Notes under the pieces: generated by a model | What the model was told of the DNA's origin: nothing | What the model saw: only the letters and a program-made list of their open reading frames with translations | The model's database searches: none | Part shown: positions 51,822-61,373 of the stretch, in pieces | Numbering within the stretch: the stretch's first letter is position 1 | How the letters are laid out: each line of letters starts with the position of its first letter | NCBI RefSeq assembly: GCF_030930995.1 | Contig: NZ_CP133217.1 | Span: 2,780,001 to 2,844,000 of the forward strand | Length of the DNA stretch: 64,000 nt | Reading direction: 5' to 3' | Source: Thiothrix subterranea | Lineage (GTDB): Bacteria > Pseudomonadota > Gammaproteobacteria > Thiotrichales > Thiotrichaceae | Made by a program: the position numbers and the translations under genes

Positions 51822-54800
51822 TTAATCAGATTCTTCAAAAGAAGCTTTCATATCATAGATATTTTTCATCTGCAAAAATTTATCTTGAAGAAGTATGGCT
51901 TTCTTGAGATCTTCTTCGTCACTATCTTCACATGCCTTCATAATAGAACCAAAAGCACTAATTAGTGGTTCAGGTCTATATATTGTAAAAGGGTCTATCG
52001 ACCCTAATATTTTCTGAGCTATATTTTCCATAAAAATTAAAGAATCCTTATGATTTTTCTTAGCTAAATTTGATATGTAATCAAACAAGTTTGATAGATC
52101 CAAAGCTCCGTCGTCAAAATCAATTTTATCAATAAATAGTTTCACAAAATTACTATCAAAGTATTTAAATTTATGACTATCATTAAAAGGGTCTAATATT
52201 AAAAATGCAATTTGATCATTTAACTTTGGAGCTAGTGATAGAATTCGATGCAATCCATTAATGCAATTCTTATTTTCCACTTCCTGTTGGTTTAAATTAT
52301 CCAAAAGAGTTTGCGTAGCAATGTACCAAACCTTTAATGAATTGACCTTTATTAATTTATTAAAGTAATCATCTTGAGTTATTTCCGTGCGAAGATAAGA
52401 TAGTGTTAATGACCTTTCCCATTCTTCAGATGAGTCTGCATTTTGATCTGAATCAGTATCAATATTTATTGGTGACTCTAGTTCAGCAAGTATTTCCCTT
52501 CGTTCTTTATAGACTGCTTTTAAGGAGGCTTTATGATATTGTTCATATGTACATACGTCGTTATAGGCTGTAATTAACTTTTGATTGCTACGGAAATTTT
52601 CTAAAAAGTCAATAGCATAAGAAATATGATATTCTTTAGGTATACTTAGCAAATATTCATAAACCCTAAATTGTTGAATGTGATCTTTATCGTCCTTATT
52701 AGAAGTAATTAAGATAGACTGCTGGATTCTTTTTTGTGATTCCGCTCCTAATAAAACATACGTTTTTTTCAATAAATTTTTAATACACGAGTAAATATAA
52801 GTAAAAGAAAACAAATGATAGTTATTGACTAATAAATTTTCAATATCAATTTTATAATAAATTGGATTTGAAATATACACATTAATCAGCATATATATAT
52901 GGAACTCTAAGTATGAACCCATCAAATAATCTTTAAAATTATTAATCCATTGGTCGTTTTCTTTTAATCTTTTTTCAAAAGACCTCTCTAATGAGAGCAA
53001 TAAGCATTTAATGCCATGATTTTCAAATCTGCATTCTTGATATGGCAATGTAATGTTATGCTTGTTTTCACTAAAAAATAAACTTTTGCCTGATATGTCT
53101 TCAGCACGCTCCCATTTTTTTAAATCATCCATAACCAGATTAATAAAAGCATCTGATTTAGCCAAGTGATTTACAACAAAATCTTCTTCGGAAAAATTAC
53201 AATTAAATTTTCCATCAGAAATATTTTTGCTTATATGTCTCCATAACAGAGTATTGGTTTTATCTCCAAAATCAACATAGCGAGTTAAAACATCAGCAAA
53301 AGAGTCCGGGTATTTATCGTTAAGTATCAATGCAATTAAATCATGAATACTTTCATTTTTAATATCGAGAAATTTATTCAGATCATTGCTAATATAAGAT
53401 GCAGCATTTTTCCAATTATTTTTTAATGCTTGCATCCATACCTCGATTGTTTCAGAGCTGTAAGTATCCATCCATTTGTTTATGTTTTCAAGGATCGATT
53501 GTTGCCACTCAATATCATTAGGATTTTTCTTCAATATAAGCAACCAACAATTAAACCATCCTTTACTTTTCGCCCGCAAAAAAATTCTTTCAAACAAACC
53601 ACGATCATATTCAAATATCATGGCAATAAACTCATAATCTTTATTTGAGTTAGGATTTATTTCGGCAAGTGATTCTGCGATTAATCGCTTAAAATGATAA
53701 GCTACCGTATCACTAAACAATGCTTTTTTTACTTGTTTTATGAAATCCTTTGGTTCACAAGAGCGTAAATAAAACAAATAAGCTCGCACAGCAGATCTAT
53801 AAAATGGATGATCGTTAGATGATTGAATAAAATCAGCAAGATCAGTTTCATTTTTTAACTCTGAATAAGCAATGATTATATCAAACAATATTTGATGACT
53901 GAATCCTATTTCTCTAGTAGAATTTTGATATAAAATATTATTACTGATAAGTATTCGCAAAGCTTTTTCATCAATGGATGTTTTTATTTTCTGGACAGAA
54001 TAAGAACGATCTTTCAGTAACTTCTTTGCTAAGCCAGTTAAAATATCCATGCTATTATGATTGATGGTTTTATTTCTTAATTGCTCATCTGTTTTTTTGT
54101 TAATAATCTCATCTATGTAAATTGTATAAAAGTCGTAGGCATTATGTATAACATATGAATTACTGCATAATGCCATATACTTAAATAGGCGTAGATTCAA
54201 TGGCAATCTTAGTATTTCTTTTAACTCGTCAGAAATATTATTTTGAGGAACACCCCATTTTTTTAAACAAGGATTAATAACAGTTTCTACATCAAACCCA
54301 CCTAGTTCTATTTTATGTTCCCACTTTTGTGAGCGTAACTGTTCATCATATTGAAGATCAAATGGGCGGCAACTTGAAATAATGGTAATGTTTGGTTCAT
54401 TATTTAAAATATCAATTAAATCAAAAATATTTTTTCCATCATTTGTCAAAGATAATACATCAAGGGAATCAATGATTATTACCAATCGTTTTGATGCACT
54501 TAATTTTTTACACATAGATACAATACTAGCTTCAGACGAAATTATTTTATATTCTCTAATACTCTTCTCATCTTTTATGAATAATAGTGAATATTTATCT
54601 TCTGATTCTACATATTCTGCAATATCCAGTAATACACAAGTTTTACCACTACCTGGAGGTGCGGTAATTAATATTGAACGGGCTTCTTGGTTTATGAACT
54701 CAATTGCTTCTTTAACTTCTGTTCTTTCTATCTTATCATCACCAATAGTACGAAACCAATTTCGTCCAATTTTAGATATTCGCTTAAACTTTTCTGTTAT

Positions 54801-55004
54801 TTCATCTCTTGATTTGTATACATCACCATTTTTTCCAAACTCACTATCTAGAAAGTCATGTATATCTCTTAATTTTTTTGCATCATTTAAATCCCTTATT
54901 TTTTGAAGAATTCTCTCAATATCCCAAATATCTTCTGTCAAATCAAGTTGGAAATCGCCAGCATCTGGGTAGAAACCTTTTCTATATTTTTTCTTTTTTG
55001 ACAA
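51822..55004 (-). CDS. STAND/NACHT-like NTPase, 3' part of an intron-split gene
   Basis: A 1060-residue frame starting with a TTG. It is the downstream part of the SMEK-domain gene at 56935-57261. Seen: linker KKYRKGFYPDAGDF typical after SMEK domains, Walker A APPGSGKT near 115-122, Walker B RLVIIIDSLDVLS, sensor-like ISSCRPFD, then a long helical repeat-like region without known enzyme motif. This layout fits STAND NTPases of anti-phage systems, in which a sensor NTPase triggers an effector. DNA is very AT-rich compared with the flanking genes, a sign of transfer. Whether it is expressed depends on intron splicing or on the TTG. Confidence 0.7.
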   Translation of the reverse strand: MSKKKKYRKGFYPDAGDFQLDLTEDIWDIERILQKIRDLNDAKKLRDIHDFLDSEFGKNGDVYKSRDEITEKFKRISKIGRNWFRTIGDDKIERTEVKEAIEFINQEARSILITAPPGSGKTCVLLDIAEYVESEDKYSLLFIKDEKSIREYKIISSEASIVSMCKKLSASKRLVIIIDSLDVLSLTNDGKNIFDLIDILNNEPNITIISSCRPFDLQYDEQLRSQKWEHKIELGGFDVETVINPCLKKWGVPQNNISDELKEILRLPLNLRLFKYMALCSNSYVIHNAYDFYTIYIDEIINKKTDEQLRNKTINHNSMDILTGLAKKLLKDRSYSVQKIKTSIDEKALRILISNNILYQNSTREIGFSHQILFDIIIAYSELKNETDLADFIQSSNDHPFYRSAVRAYLFYLRSCEPKDFIKQVKKALFSDTVAYHFKRLIAESLAEINPNSNKDYEFIAMIFEYDRGLFERIFLRAKSKGWFNCWLLILKKNPNDIEWQQSILENINKWMDTYSSETIEVWMQALKNNWKNAASYISNDLNKFLDIKNESIHDLIALILNDKYPDSFADVLTRYVDFGDKTNTLLWRHISKNISDGKFNCNFSEEDFVVNHLAKSDAFINLVMDDLKKWERAEDISGKSLFFSENKHNITLPYQECRFENHGIKCLLLSLERSFEKRLKENDQWINNFKDYLMGSYLEFHIYMLINVYISNPIYYKIDIENLLVNNYHLFSFTYIYSCIKNLLKKTYVLLGAESQKRIQQSILITSNKDDKDHIQQFRVYEYLLSIPKEYHISYAIDFLENFRSNQKLITAYNDVCTYEQYHKASLKAVYKERREILAELESPINIDTDSDQNADSSEEWERSLTLSYLRTEITQDDYFNKLIKVNSLKVWYIATQTLLDNLNQQEVENKNCINGLHRILSLAPKLNDQIAFLILDPFNDSHKFKYFDSNFVKLFIDKIDFDDGALDLSNLFDYISNLAKKNHKDSLIFMENIAQKILGSIDPFTIYRPEPLISAFGSIMKACEDSDEEDLKKAILLQDKFLQMKNIYDMKASFEESD

Positions 55005-55042
55005 AATCGGGTAGCCGGAGGTTTCTAACCCCCAGCCCCCAC

Positions 55043-55074
55043 ACCACCCTGCGTGCGGCTCCGCACAGGGCGGT
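55043..55074 (-). ncRNA. Group II intron domain V
   Basis: Minus strand: ACCGCCCTG-TGCG-GAGC-CGCA-CG-CAGGGTGGT. Two stems with a CG bulge and a four-base loop, the catalytic core shape of group II introns. It begins 3 bp after the RT stop. Confidence 0.75.
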
Positions 55075-55077
55075 TCA

Positions 55078-56342
55078 TCAGCCGTTGGGATAACGGCACT
55101 TGACCCATTGATCCTTGAGCGACACTAACCCTTGTTCCTTCAGCCAGCGATTCGACAGCCCCATTTGCATGGCCTTGGTCTTTGCCAGCCGGTAGTAGCC
55201 TTTGGAACTCAACCCGATGCTGACCGCCAACCGTTCCGGGACGCCCAGCTTGATCAGGTTGCGGATGCGGGTGCGCGGTTTCCGCCATTGCTTGAGGTAG
55301 CACATGCGGATTCTGCGCCGTATCCAGTAGTCCAGCCGTTCCACCGGGTCAAAGATGACCAGAGCAAAGTAGTTCATCCAGCCGGTGAGGTATTCCTTCA
55401 GCTTCCGGTAGCGGTATTCCCAACTGACGCCCCACGAGCGGTTGGTCAGTTGGCGAATACGGTGCTTGAAGGCTGCCAGACTCGCAGGACTCCAGATAAG
55501 GTGGAGTCCCCGGAACTGGTAGCCGAGGAAGCAGAGTTCGTTCATCGGCAGGACGCTGCTTTTGTCGGCGTTGACCGGCAACTTGAGGGTTTGCAGAAAG
55601 GTTTCGACTTCAGTTTTGATGCGCTGCCCTTCTGCAAGGGTTTTTGCGCCAATCACGAAGTCGTCGGCGTAACGGGCGAACCGGTAGCCTTTACGTTCCA
55701 GAAACCGGTCAAGGTCGTCGAGCAGGATGTTTGCCAACAGTGGCGACAGTGGACCACCTTGGGGGACACCCCGTGGGTGGCTTCGATGTTGCCGTGGTGG
55801 CTGACACCTGCCCGCAGGTATTTGCCGATCAGGGTAAGAACATGCGGGTCGTTGACCCGTTTGCCCAGCCGGTGCATCAGCAGGTCGTGGTCTACGTTGT
55901 CGAAGAATTTCGACAGGTCGATGTCCACGGCGTAACGGTCGCCGCGCCGGATGAAGCCTTGTACCGCCCTGATGGCGTGGTGGGCTGAACGGTGCGGACG
56001 GAAGCCGTAGCTGTGTTCCGAGAAGCTGGGGTCAACCAACGGTTGCAGGCGTTGTACGATGGCTTGCTGGATCAGCCGGTCGTTGACGGTGGGAATACCC
56101 AGCAAACGGACACCGCCGTTCGGTTTGGGAATCTCTACCCGTCTGACTGGCTGCGGGCAATAATAACCCGCCAGCAACCCGCGCCGGATGTTTGCCCAGT
56201 GGGCTTTCGCCCAGTCCGGGTAGGCGTCCAGCGTGATGCCGTCGATGCCTGCGCTGCCCTTGTTCTGCCGCACATGTTTCCATGCCGGGTGCAGGTTGGT
56301 GGGCAACAAAATGTCATTCAGTAAGGTTTGTTCCATGTTCAT
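55078..56342 (-). pseudogene. Group II intron reverse transcriptase/maturase, frameshifted
   Basis: Reading frame 56342-55653 encodes the N-terminal RT part (KGSAGIDGITLDAY, KPNGGVRLLGIPTVNDRLIQQ, SYGFRPHRSAHHAI, DIDLSKFFDNVDH) and ends off-frame. The second part, up to 55737-55078, has the catalytic YADDFVIG and the maturase X domain; no HNH endonuclease is seen. The joint lies near 55770-55779: restoring one base gives RGVPQGGPLSPLLANILLDD, the normal RT motif. So a one-base deletion breaks the protein, unless it is a sequencing error. Confidence 0.85.
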
Positions 56343-56934
56343 GGTTGCTCAATGGATGTTGTGGGAGGCTCGCTGCCACGTTGACCGCCTTTGGCATCGC
56401 TGCCGCCAAGGTCAGGTGGGCTGCTCCTCCCCTGATGTTCCGGCCTTCACCGTGTCCCCGCCATTACGCCGGGCGTTGGGCTACTATGCCGTCTGCTGAC
56501 TTCTGCTTAATCACGGTGAAGATTGCTCCCCGCCGCGCTGCCGTTTGTCATCCGGTTCGCTCGCTGCTGGCGGATGACATGCCAGAACGCCCAGACCTTT
56601 TCTATACCCGCGCCTGTACGGGTTCACGACGACCGCTGGTTAAGCAGATCTCCCCGAATAAGAACATGAACTGTCACTGCACAACCCCGTCATTTACTGT
56701 ATCTCGCGAACCACTGGATTTCGTGACCTTGTGCCCACTCATCCCTGAGACTCAGCCTTGTATGACGTTTCTGTCCGTAGGCTCGCAGTTTTGCGCTTCG
56801 GCTTCCTTCCCACCAGCCCTCGCGGGGTGGCAGTTGCCGTCGGCTAGTAGTTATGCCGCTCTGAAAGCCAGAACGGTGGGTTCTCCTACAGGGGACTTGC
56901 ACCCCATGAGTTCATGCCCATGTCGGGCGTACAC

Positions 56935-57261
56935 AAGAATAATAAGTTTCTTATATTCTTTGTGAAGCTGATTGCTTATAAACTTATCTGTGGTTTTGCT
57001 AATTTTATCGAATTCCGGAGTCGAAGTGACTTGTACTGCAACCTTTAACTTATCATCATATAAATCTATGGCAACAGCTTTTGTATCGGATGAGCTTTTT
57101 GCTTCTAAATTATAACCAAAAATCATATTTAAAAGCTTGCAAAATAAAAACTCAGAATGAATGTTTATATCCCTAAGATTTAATGATCCACGGTTTTTAA
57201 TTTCAAACTGCAATACACTTAGTTCACGATTAATTTTATTAAAGTAGTCTTCAGAGTTCAT
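56935..57261 (-). pseudogene. SMEK domain, 5' part of the intron-split gene
   Basis: 109 codons of the host gene before the intron. LNLRDINIHSEFLFCKLLN, FGYNLEAKS and VAVQVTSTPEFDKISK match the SMEK domain found at the start of bacterial NTPase proteins. It runs up to LIIL and then enters the intron, giving a hybrid frame that ends at 56851. The domain role is not known; it may be an effector or sensor module. It starts 11 bp after the OLD gene. Confidence 0.75.
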
Positions 57262-57272
57262 GTCTATTCTTA

Positions 57273-59033
57273 TTAATTTCTAAGCCATTCAATTAAGTCG
57301 ATTATACTTTTATAATCAGAACATGTTTGCTGCAATCCATTGCTGGCAATGTCTTTTTTGAATTTAGCCCAAGACTTTTCATCTTTATTTGTTATTCCGA
57401 TATGTGCTTCAATTGCACCACTCTCCCAAAGCCAGATTCCTTTTTCTTTCATTTTCACATGGAGAGCTTTTATGTGTGGAATGGCACTGCTTTCGTTAGA
57501 GATCAATTCATAGGCTTTAGATGCATCCACAATGCCATTTTTGGGAACGCCGTTACCATTTAACGTAATTTTTCCTTGATCAGACAATAGTTTGAATATG
57601 TTTTTTATTTCTATAACATCAATATCATTAGCGTCAATAAAACCATGCTTGATAGCACCAGTTAATCCATAATCCAAATCAGCTATTGCTTTTGATGGAA
57701 TACTCATCGCTTGAAGTATCTCCATAGACTTTTTTGTATCATTTACTCCAGTTTGTGCGATAAGGGCATATTTTTCTTGTCCCATTGTTCGCCCTGTTAT
57801 TTTTTTGAATAAAAAAGGTAGCAATCTTCGTTCTGTTTTTCCCTCGGCAAGAATAACGTATTCAGCAAATAATACTTGAGTTGAATGAGATAGGGAAAAT
57901 AGCTGTTCCATTTGATGAATAGAATCGGGTACTATATTTTGTATAGCATCAGACAAACGTTTTCTTGCATAAGTGCCATTACATTCATCTTTTCTAATCA
58001 ATAATGTAAATTGTGATTGTTCTGATGTGACCATCTGAGCAGAATGAGTTGAAATAATAACCTGATAGCCAGATTTAGATAGTGCCAGCAATGCTTCTCT
58101 AACTTGTTCAATTGCAAAAGGATGTAGATATAGCTCAGGTTCATCAATAAGTAACAATGTGGTAGTGGTTATATTGGACGCATTAACTCTTTTGATTTCT
58201 GCTAAATATTGAATAAGTGCGATTTGAATGGATCTTTGAGCACCATGACCATAAGAAGAAAAATCACGTGCAACATTTTTCCCCTCGTAAACCTTAATAG
58301 TTCCAGCTTTAATTAAGTCATCAAAAGATGGAATATCAAAGTGTAACTTGATACTCATTCCCGGAAAAAGATCATCAATTTTCTTATTAACGCTATCATC
58401 AATAGATGATAATTCACTGAATCTGCAATCTCCATCTGCTGAAATTCGCTGTTGTACTTCACTCAGATGTTTATCAAGTTCTTCTTTATGTGCAGATTTG
58501 ACAGGATTCAAAAATTCTGCAAGTAGTTTTCCTATGGTTGTATTAGCTCTTGCCTTAGACGCATCTTCTGCTGCATTCTCCATTGCACCTATTCTGATAG
58601 GATCTGGCAAAATGGATGAAATGGCATTGTCTAATCCAGTTGGATTCTTAGACCAGTCTGAAATTGCTTCATCCCATACTGTCAATTTTATGTCTGTAGC
58701 TTTAGTGGTTGGTGAGTCTTGTAATCGTCTTATTATCAGAGTTTCATTGACAATAAATTTTTCCAGCGCAGTTTTTTGATTAGATGGCATTTTATCAAGA
58801 AGCTCTGCCGCTAACCCTGTTACTTCTGCAATAACTTCAACAGGTAACTTCTGGTCATTAAAATCTTTCTCAGAAAGTGTACTTTTCTTAAGTAACCACT
58901 GGAGTGCGGAAAGTATATTTGATTTTCCTGCATTGTTGTAACCTACAAGAGGAGTATAGGCTGAAAACTTAAACTCGGCATTGATACATGATCTGAAATT
59001 CTTAATTGTTAGTTTTGAAATGGTATGTTTCAA
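57273..59033 (-). CDS. OLD-family ATP-dependent endonuclease
   Basis: 586 residues from a TTG at 59033, which has the strong AAGGGAG at 6 bases; the longer frame from 59060 covers this site. ABC-type ATPase with VGYNNAGKSNILSAL near 31-39, SSYGHGAQRSIQ signature, LLLIDEPELYLHP and IISTHSAQMV; then a TOPRIM nuclease domain, VILAEGKTERRLLPF (Glu 397) and AIADLDYG (Asp 452/454). The fold is that of Gabija GajA and phage P2 Old. First gene of an operon with the SMEK-NTPase gene. AT-rich. Confidence 0.88.
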   Translation of the reverse strand: MKHTISKLTIKNFRSCINAEFKFSAYTPLVGYNNAGKSNILSALQWLLKKSTLSEKDFNDQKLPVEVIAEVTGLAAELLDKMPSNQKTALEKFIVNETLIIRRLQDSPTTKATDIKLTVWDEAISDWSKNPTGLDNAISSILPDPIRIGAMENAAEDASKARANTTIGKLLAEFLNPVKSAHKEELDKHLSEVQQRISADGDCRFSELSSIDDSVNKKIDDLFPGMSIKLHFDIPSFDDLIKAGTIKVYEGKNVARDFSSYGHGAQRSIQIALIQYLAEIKRVNASNITTTTLLLIDEPELYLHPFAIEQVREALLALSKSGYQVIISTHSAQMVTSEQSQFTLLIRKDECNGTYARKRLSDAIQNIVPDSIHQMEQLFSLSHSTQVLFAEYVILAEGKTERRLLPFLFKKITGRTMGQEKYALIAQTGVNDTKKSMEILQAMSIPSKAIADLDYGLTGAIKHGFIDANDIDVIEIKNIFKLLSDQGKITLNGNGVPKNGIVDASKAYELISNESSAIPHIKALHVKMKEKGIWLWESGAIEAHIGITNKDEKSWAKFKKDIASNGLQQTCSDYKSIIDLIEWLRN

Positions 59034-59060
59034 AATATACTCCCTTCTCCAGCAGCCCAA

Positions 59061-59326
59061 GACTAAATTCAGCTAATGTTCATCCATAAGCATCATACAT
59101 CAGTTAATATTTAATCAGCAATCATTAACGAGCCAAGGTGGGCAAGAACCATCTGAGGGAATGAGGTAGCAAAAGTCTAATCAAGCTATAGCCACGACTT
59201 CCGGTTCTTCCAAAAACGCCAGCACGATGTCTTTCCCCCAACCCTTGACAGGTCAAAAAATCTCTTTGCCATAACCTTAGATATTATATAAGATGTCATA
59301 TAAGATACCAGTCAACAAGGAACATC
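59061..59326. other. Non-coding region between the OLD operon and the toxin gene
   Basis: 266 bp between divergent transcription units. A minus-strand frame at about 59175-59265 reads KGWGKDIVLAFLEEPEVVAIA to a stop and could be the end of a lost gene, but it matches nothing recognised. The right end holds the toxin operator repeats. Confidence 0.4.
59286..59306 (+). promoter_or_regulatory. Direct repeats before the PIN toxin gene
   Basis: ATATAAGAT occurs at 59286 and 59298, a 12-bp period, 20 bp before the toxin ATG. This is the layout of a ribbon-helix-helix antitoxin operator. Confidence 0.45.
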
Positions 59327-59710
59327 ATGCTTCGCTGTGTTTTGGATACAGATGTGATCATCGCTGCCATGCGTAGCCCAACGGGAGCTTCTGCGGCTAT
59401 TTTGCAAATCGCAGCGGATACATCACAAGTCTGTTTACTAGCAAGCGTTCCGTTAGCATTGGAATATGAAGCGAAATGTCTGGAAACTCGCCATTGGACA
59501 GAAGCCCAGTTGAGCAAGGAAGAAGCCAGCATTTTTGTCGATGCTGTCATCGCATTGGTAGAACCCGTCCACATGGACTTTTTGTGGCGACCACAATTGC
59601 ATGACCCAGCCGATGAAATGGTGTTAGAAACCGCTATCAATGGCAGGGCAGACATACTTGTTACCTTCAATCTACGAGATTATGGCGATGCCCCCGCCCG
59701 TTTCGGTTGA
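59327..59710 (+). CDS. PIN-domain toxin, truncated by IS insertion
   Basis: 127 residues of a COG1569-type PIN ribonuclease toxin. Acidic sites VLDTDVIIAAM, LALEYEAKCL, DPADEMVLETA and FNLRDYG are present. The stop codon TGA is made of the first three bases of the IS element. Removing the element and one GGT copy extends the protein by [15 protein letters not shown] (142 residues) and puts its stop over the antitoxin start. Whether the short form is toxic is open. Confidence 0.85.
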   Translation: MLRCVLDTDVIIAAMRSPTGASAAILQIAADTSQVCLLASVPLALEYEAKCLETRHWTEAQLSKEEASIFVDAVIALVEPVHMDFLWRPQLHDPADEMVLETAINGRADILVTFNLRDYGDAPARFG

Positions 59711-59734
59711 TCTAGCCCATTAAACCCGGACACC

Positions 59735-60604
59735 TCAACTTGTGAGGAATTGTGCTTCAAAGTCCAGCGGGCTGAGATAGCCCAAGGTACTGTGCAAGCG
59801 GTGACGGTTGTAATCGGTTTCGATGTACTCGAAAACGGTTTGTTTCATGGCATCCCGTGTGGCAAAGCGTTCACCGTGGATGCATTCTACTTTCATGGAA
59901 TGGAAAAAGCTTTCGGCGCAGGCGTTGTCATAGCAATTGCCTTTGGCACTCATGCTGCCATGCAGTTGGTGCTGTTGTATCAGTTGTTGGTAAGCTTGGG
60001 AGCAATATTGGCTGCCACGGTCGGAATGGACAATCACGCCCTTGGGATGTTTACGTTTCCAAAGTGCCATTTGCAGAGCATCACCAACCAAATCAGCGGT
60101 CATGCGTTGATCCATTGCCCAACCAATCACTTGACGGGAAAATAAGTCAATGATAACAGCCAGATACAGCCAGCCTTCGTCTGTCCACAAATAAGTGATG
60201 TCACCGACCCACTTCTGATTTGGGGCGGTCGCGGTAAAGTTCTGTTCCAGCAGATTGGGCGACACTGGCAACGAATGGCGGCTATGGGTGGTTGCCTTGA
60301 ATTTCCGCGCTGCTTTGGCGACTAATCCCTGACGTTTCAAGCTGTTGGCAATGGTTTTGCGGTTGTAATGCTGCCCATCCTTTGCCAATAGTTTACATAA
60401 ACGCCATGCGCCATAGCAGCCTTTCTTGGACTGGAAGGCGGCGGCAACCTGAGTATCGAGTGATGCCTGGCGTTGCTCACGTTGCCGATAGTTGGATTGT
60501 CGCTCCAGCCATTCATAGTAACTGCTGCGGGCAACACCCAATGCTTGGCACAGGCGGGGAATGCAGAATTCACGGCTATGTTGTTGAATAAAAGCGTACT
60601 TCAC
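59735..60604 (-). CDS. IS3-family transposase OrfB
   Basis: 289 residues, the DDE catalytic part (rve). HTH_21-like start ([24 protein letters not shown]), then [22 protein letters not shown] (Asp), [13 protein letters not shown] (Asp) and [19 protein letters not shown] (Glu). GTG start overlapping the orfA stop (GTGA). Produced mainly as an OrfAB fusion by -1 frameshifting at the A6G motif (60634-60640), by analogy to the family. Confidence 0.95.
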   Translation of the reverse strand: MKYAFIQQHSREFCIPRLCQALGVARSSYYEWLERQSNYRQREQRQASLDTQVAAAFQSKKGCYGAWRLCKLLAKDGQHYNRKTIANSLKRQGLVAKAARKFKATTHSRHSLPVSPNLLEQNFTATAPNQKWVGDITYLWTDEGWLYLAVIIDLFSRQVIGWAMDQRMTADLVGDALQMALWKRKHPKGVIVHSDRGSQYCSQAYQQLIQQHQLHGSMSAKGNCYDNACAESFFHSMKVECIHGERFATRDAMKQTVFEYIETDYNRHRLHSTLGYLSPLDFEAQFLTS

Positions 60605-60897
60605 TTGAGCTGTCTCGCAAAGTACGCGCTGGCCTTTTTTAGGATAGCCACCTCTTCTTGGGCTATCAACAGTTCCCGTTTGAGTTTCGCGATTTCAGCC
60701 GCTTGCTCTTGTTCGCGGCTGCTAACCGTTTGTTGATGCGACTGTTTGGCTCGCCAGCCGTAGAGTTGCGATTCATGTAAACCCAATTGACGCGCAGCTT
60801 CCGTGTAACCGATTCGATCGGCTAGTTTCAGGGCTTCCGCTTTGTAGCTCTCGGAACGGCGTGTGTAGGGCTTGGTGGTCGGTTTGCTTGGTTTCAT
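60601..60897 (-). CDS. IS3-family OrfA
   Basis: 98 residues: helix-turn-helix ([30 protein letters not shown]) plus a leucine-zipper region ([21 protein letters not shown]). It provides DNA binding for the transposase. The slippery A6G lies near its end. Confidence 0.93.
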   Translation of the reverse strand: MKPSKPTTKPYTRRSESYKAEALKLADRIGYTEAARQLGLHESQLYGWRAKQSHQQTVSSREQEQAAEIAKLKRELLIAQEEVAILKKASAYFARQLK

Positions 60898-60965
60898 CTT
60901 TCACCTCAAGTGTCGAGTATAGTGTACTCACTTCTTGGGATGTCCGGGTTTGCTGGGCTAGATCA

Positions 60966-61016
60966 GGTATCCAAGCCATGCGTCCCGCTGATGCTATTAG
61001 GAGAATTCGCATATGA
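60966..61016 (+). other. Displaced 3' end of the PIN toxin gene
   Basis: After the second GGT the frame reads [15 protein letters not shown] and stops with TGA (61014-61016), overlapping the antitoxin ATG. It is cut off from the rest of the gene by the IS element. Confidence 0.8.
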
Positions 61017-61270
61017 AACAACAAACTGCAACTTACCCTCTGCGCCTACCTCGCTCTCTCAAAGAGGCGGTCAATGAAGCGGCAAACAATGACGGTGTGA
61101 GCATCAATCAATTTATCGCTATCGCCGTAGCAGAAAAACTGGCTGCAATGAAAACCGCCCGTTTTTTCACCGAACGTCAACAAAGAGCTGATGTGGATGC
61201 GTTCAAGCGCATTCTGATGCGCCAAGGTGGACAAGATCCGTGTGAGGGAGATGAATTAGTAGCTGGGTAA
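61013..61270 (+). CDS. HicB-like ribbon-helix-helix antitoxin
   Basis: 85 residues. [39 protein letters not shown] is the RHH pattern of antitoxins that pair with COG1569 PIN toxins. The tail is charged. AGGAG at 8 bases. The pair once overlapped by 4 bp; the IS now separates it from the shared promoter, so its expression needs another source, perhaps the IS. Confidence 0.85.
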   Translation: MKQQTATYPLRLPRSLKEAVNEAANNDGVSINQFIAIAVAEKLAAMKTARFFTERQQRADVDAFKRILMRQGGQDPCEGDELVAG

Positions 61271-61373
61271 TCAAACACAGTATCCAACCGATTTGCTTGC
61301 GTTAGAGAACATCGGTGAGTTCAGAATTGTTGTATCATCTCCGCAAAGAATCGCTGCAAAACAGGAGCACCCC

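Larger units (their letters stand above)
55006..56934 (-). mobile_element. Group II intron
   Basis: A ~1.93-kb retroelement on the minus strand. The 5' end starts GTGTACGCCCGACATGG, close to the GUGYG consensus. It carries an RT gene and, just after it, a domain V-like hairpin (55043-55074) with a 2-nt bulge, followed by a domain VI-like stem ending ..CCCGAT, with AT as the expected last bases. Boundaries are set by these signals and by the broken host gene, accurate to a few bases. It splits the SMEK-NTPase gene. 56343-56934 holds the intron's structured RNA and no protein gene. Confidence 0.88.
59708..60965 (-). mobile_element. IS3-family insertion sequence, intact
   Basis: 1258 bp with ends TGATCTAGCCCA and, reversed, the same 12 bases; the imperfect inverted repeats go on for about 25 bp. 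GGT is duplicated on both sides (59705-59707, 60966-60968). orfA and orfB are both open, with an A6G slip site. TG...CA ends and 3-bp duplication are typical of IS3. Confidence 0.93.

Noticed and set aside
56360-56930. Plus-strand open frame over the intron RNA
   Set aside because: It lies in the structured part of the group II intron and has no protein-like features.
56851-56934. Continuation of the SMEK frame (VYARHGHELMGC...) as native protein
   Set aside because: These codons are the 5' end of the group II intron, not SMEK sequence.
59175-59265. Short minus-strand coding relic upstream of the PIN toxin
   Set aside because: Reads like a protein end (KDIVLAFLEEPEVV) but is too short and matches nothing I can name; noted in the gap description only.
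59709-60964. GATC as the IS target duplication
   Set aside because: GATC occurs on both sides because it is part of the inverted repeats. GGT as duplication gives TG...CA ends and restores the toxin frame.
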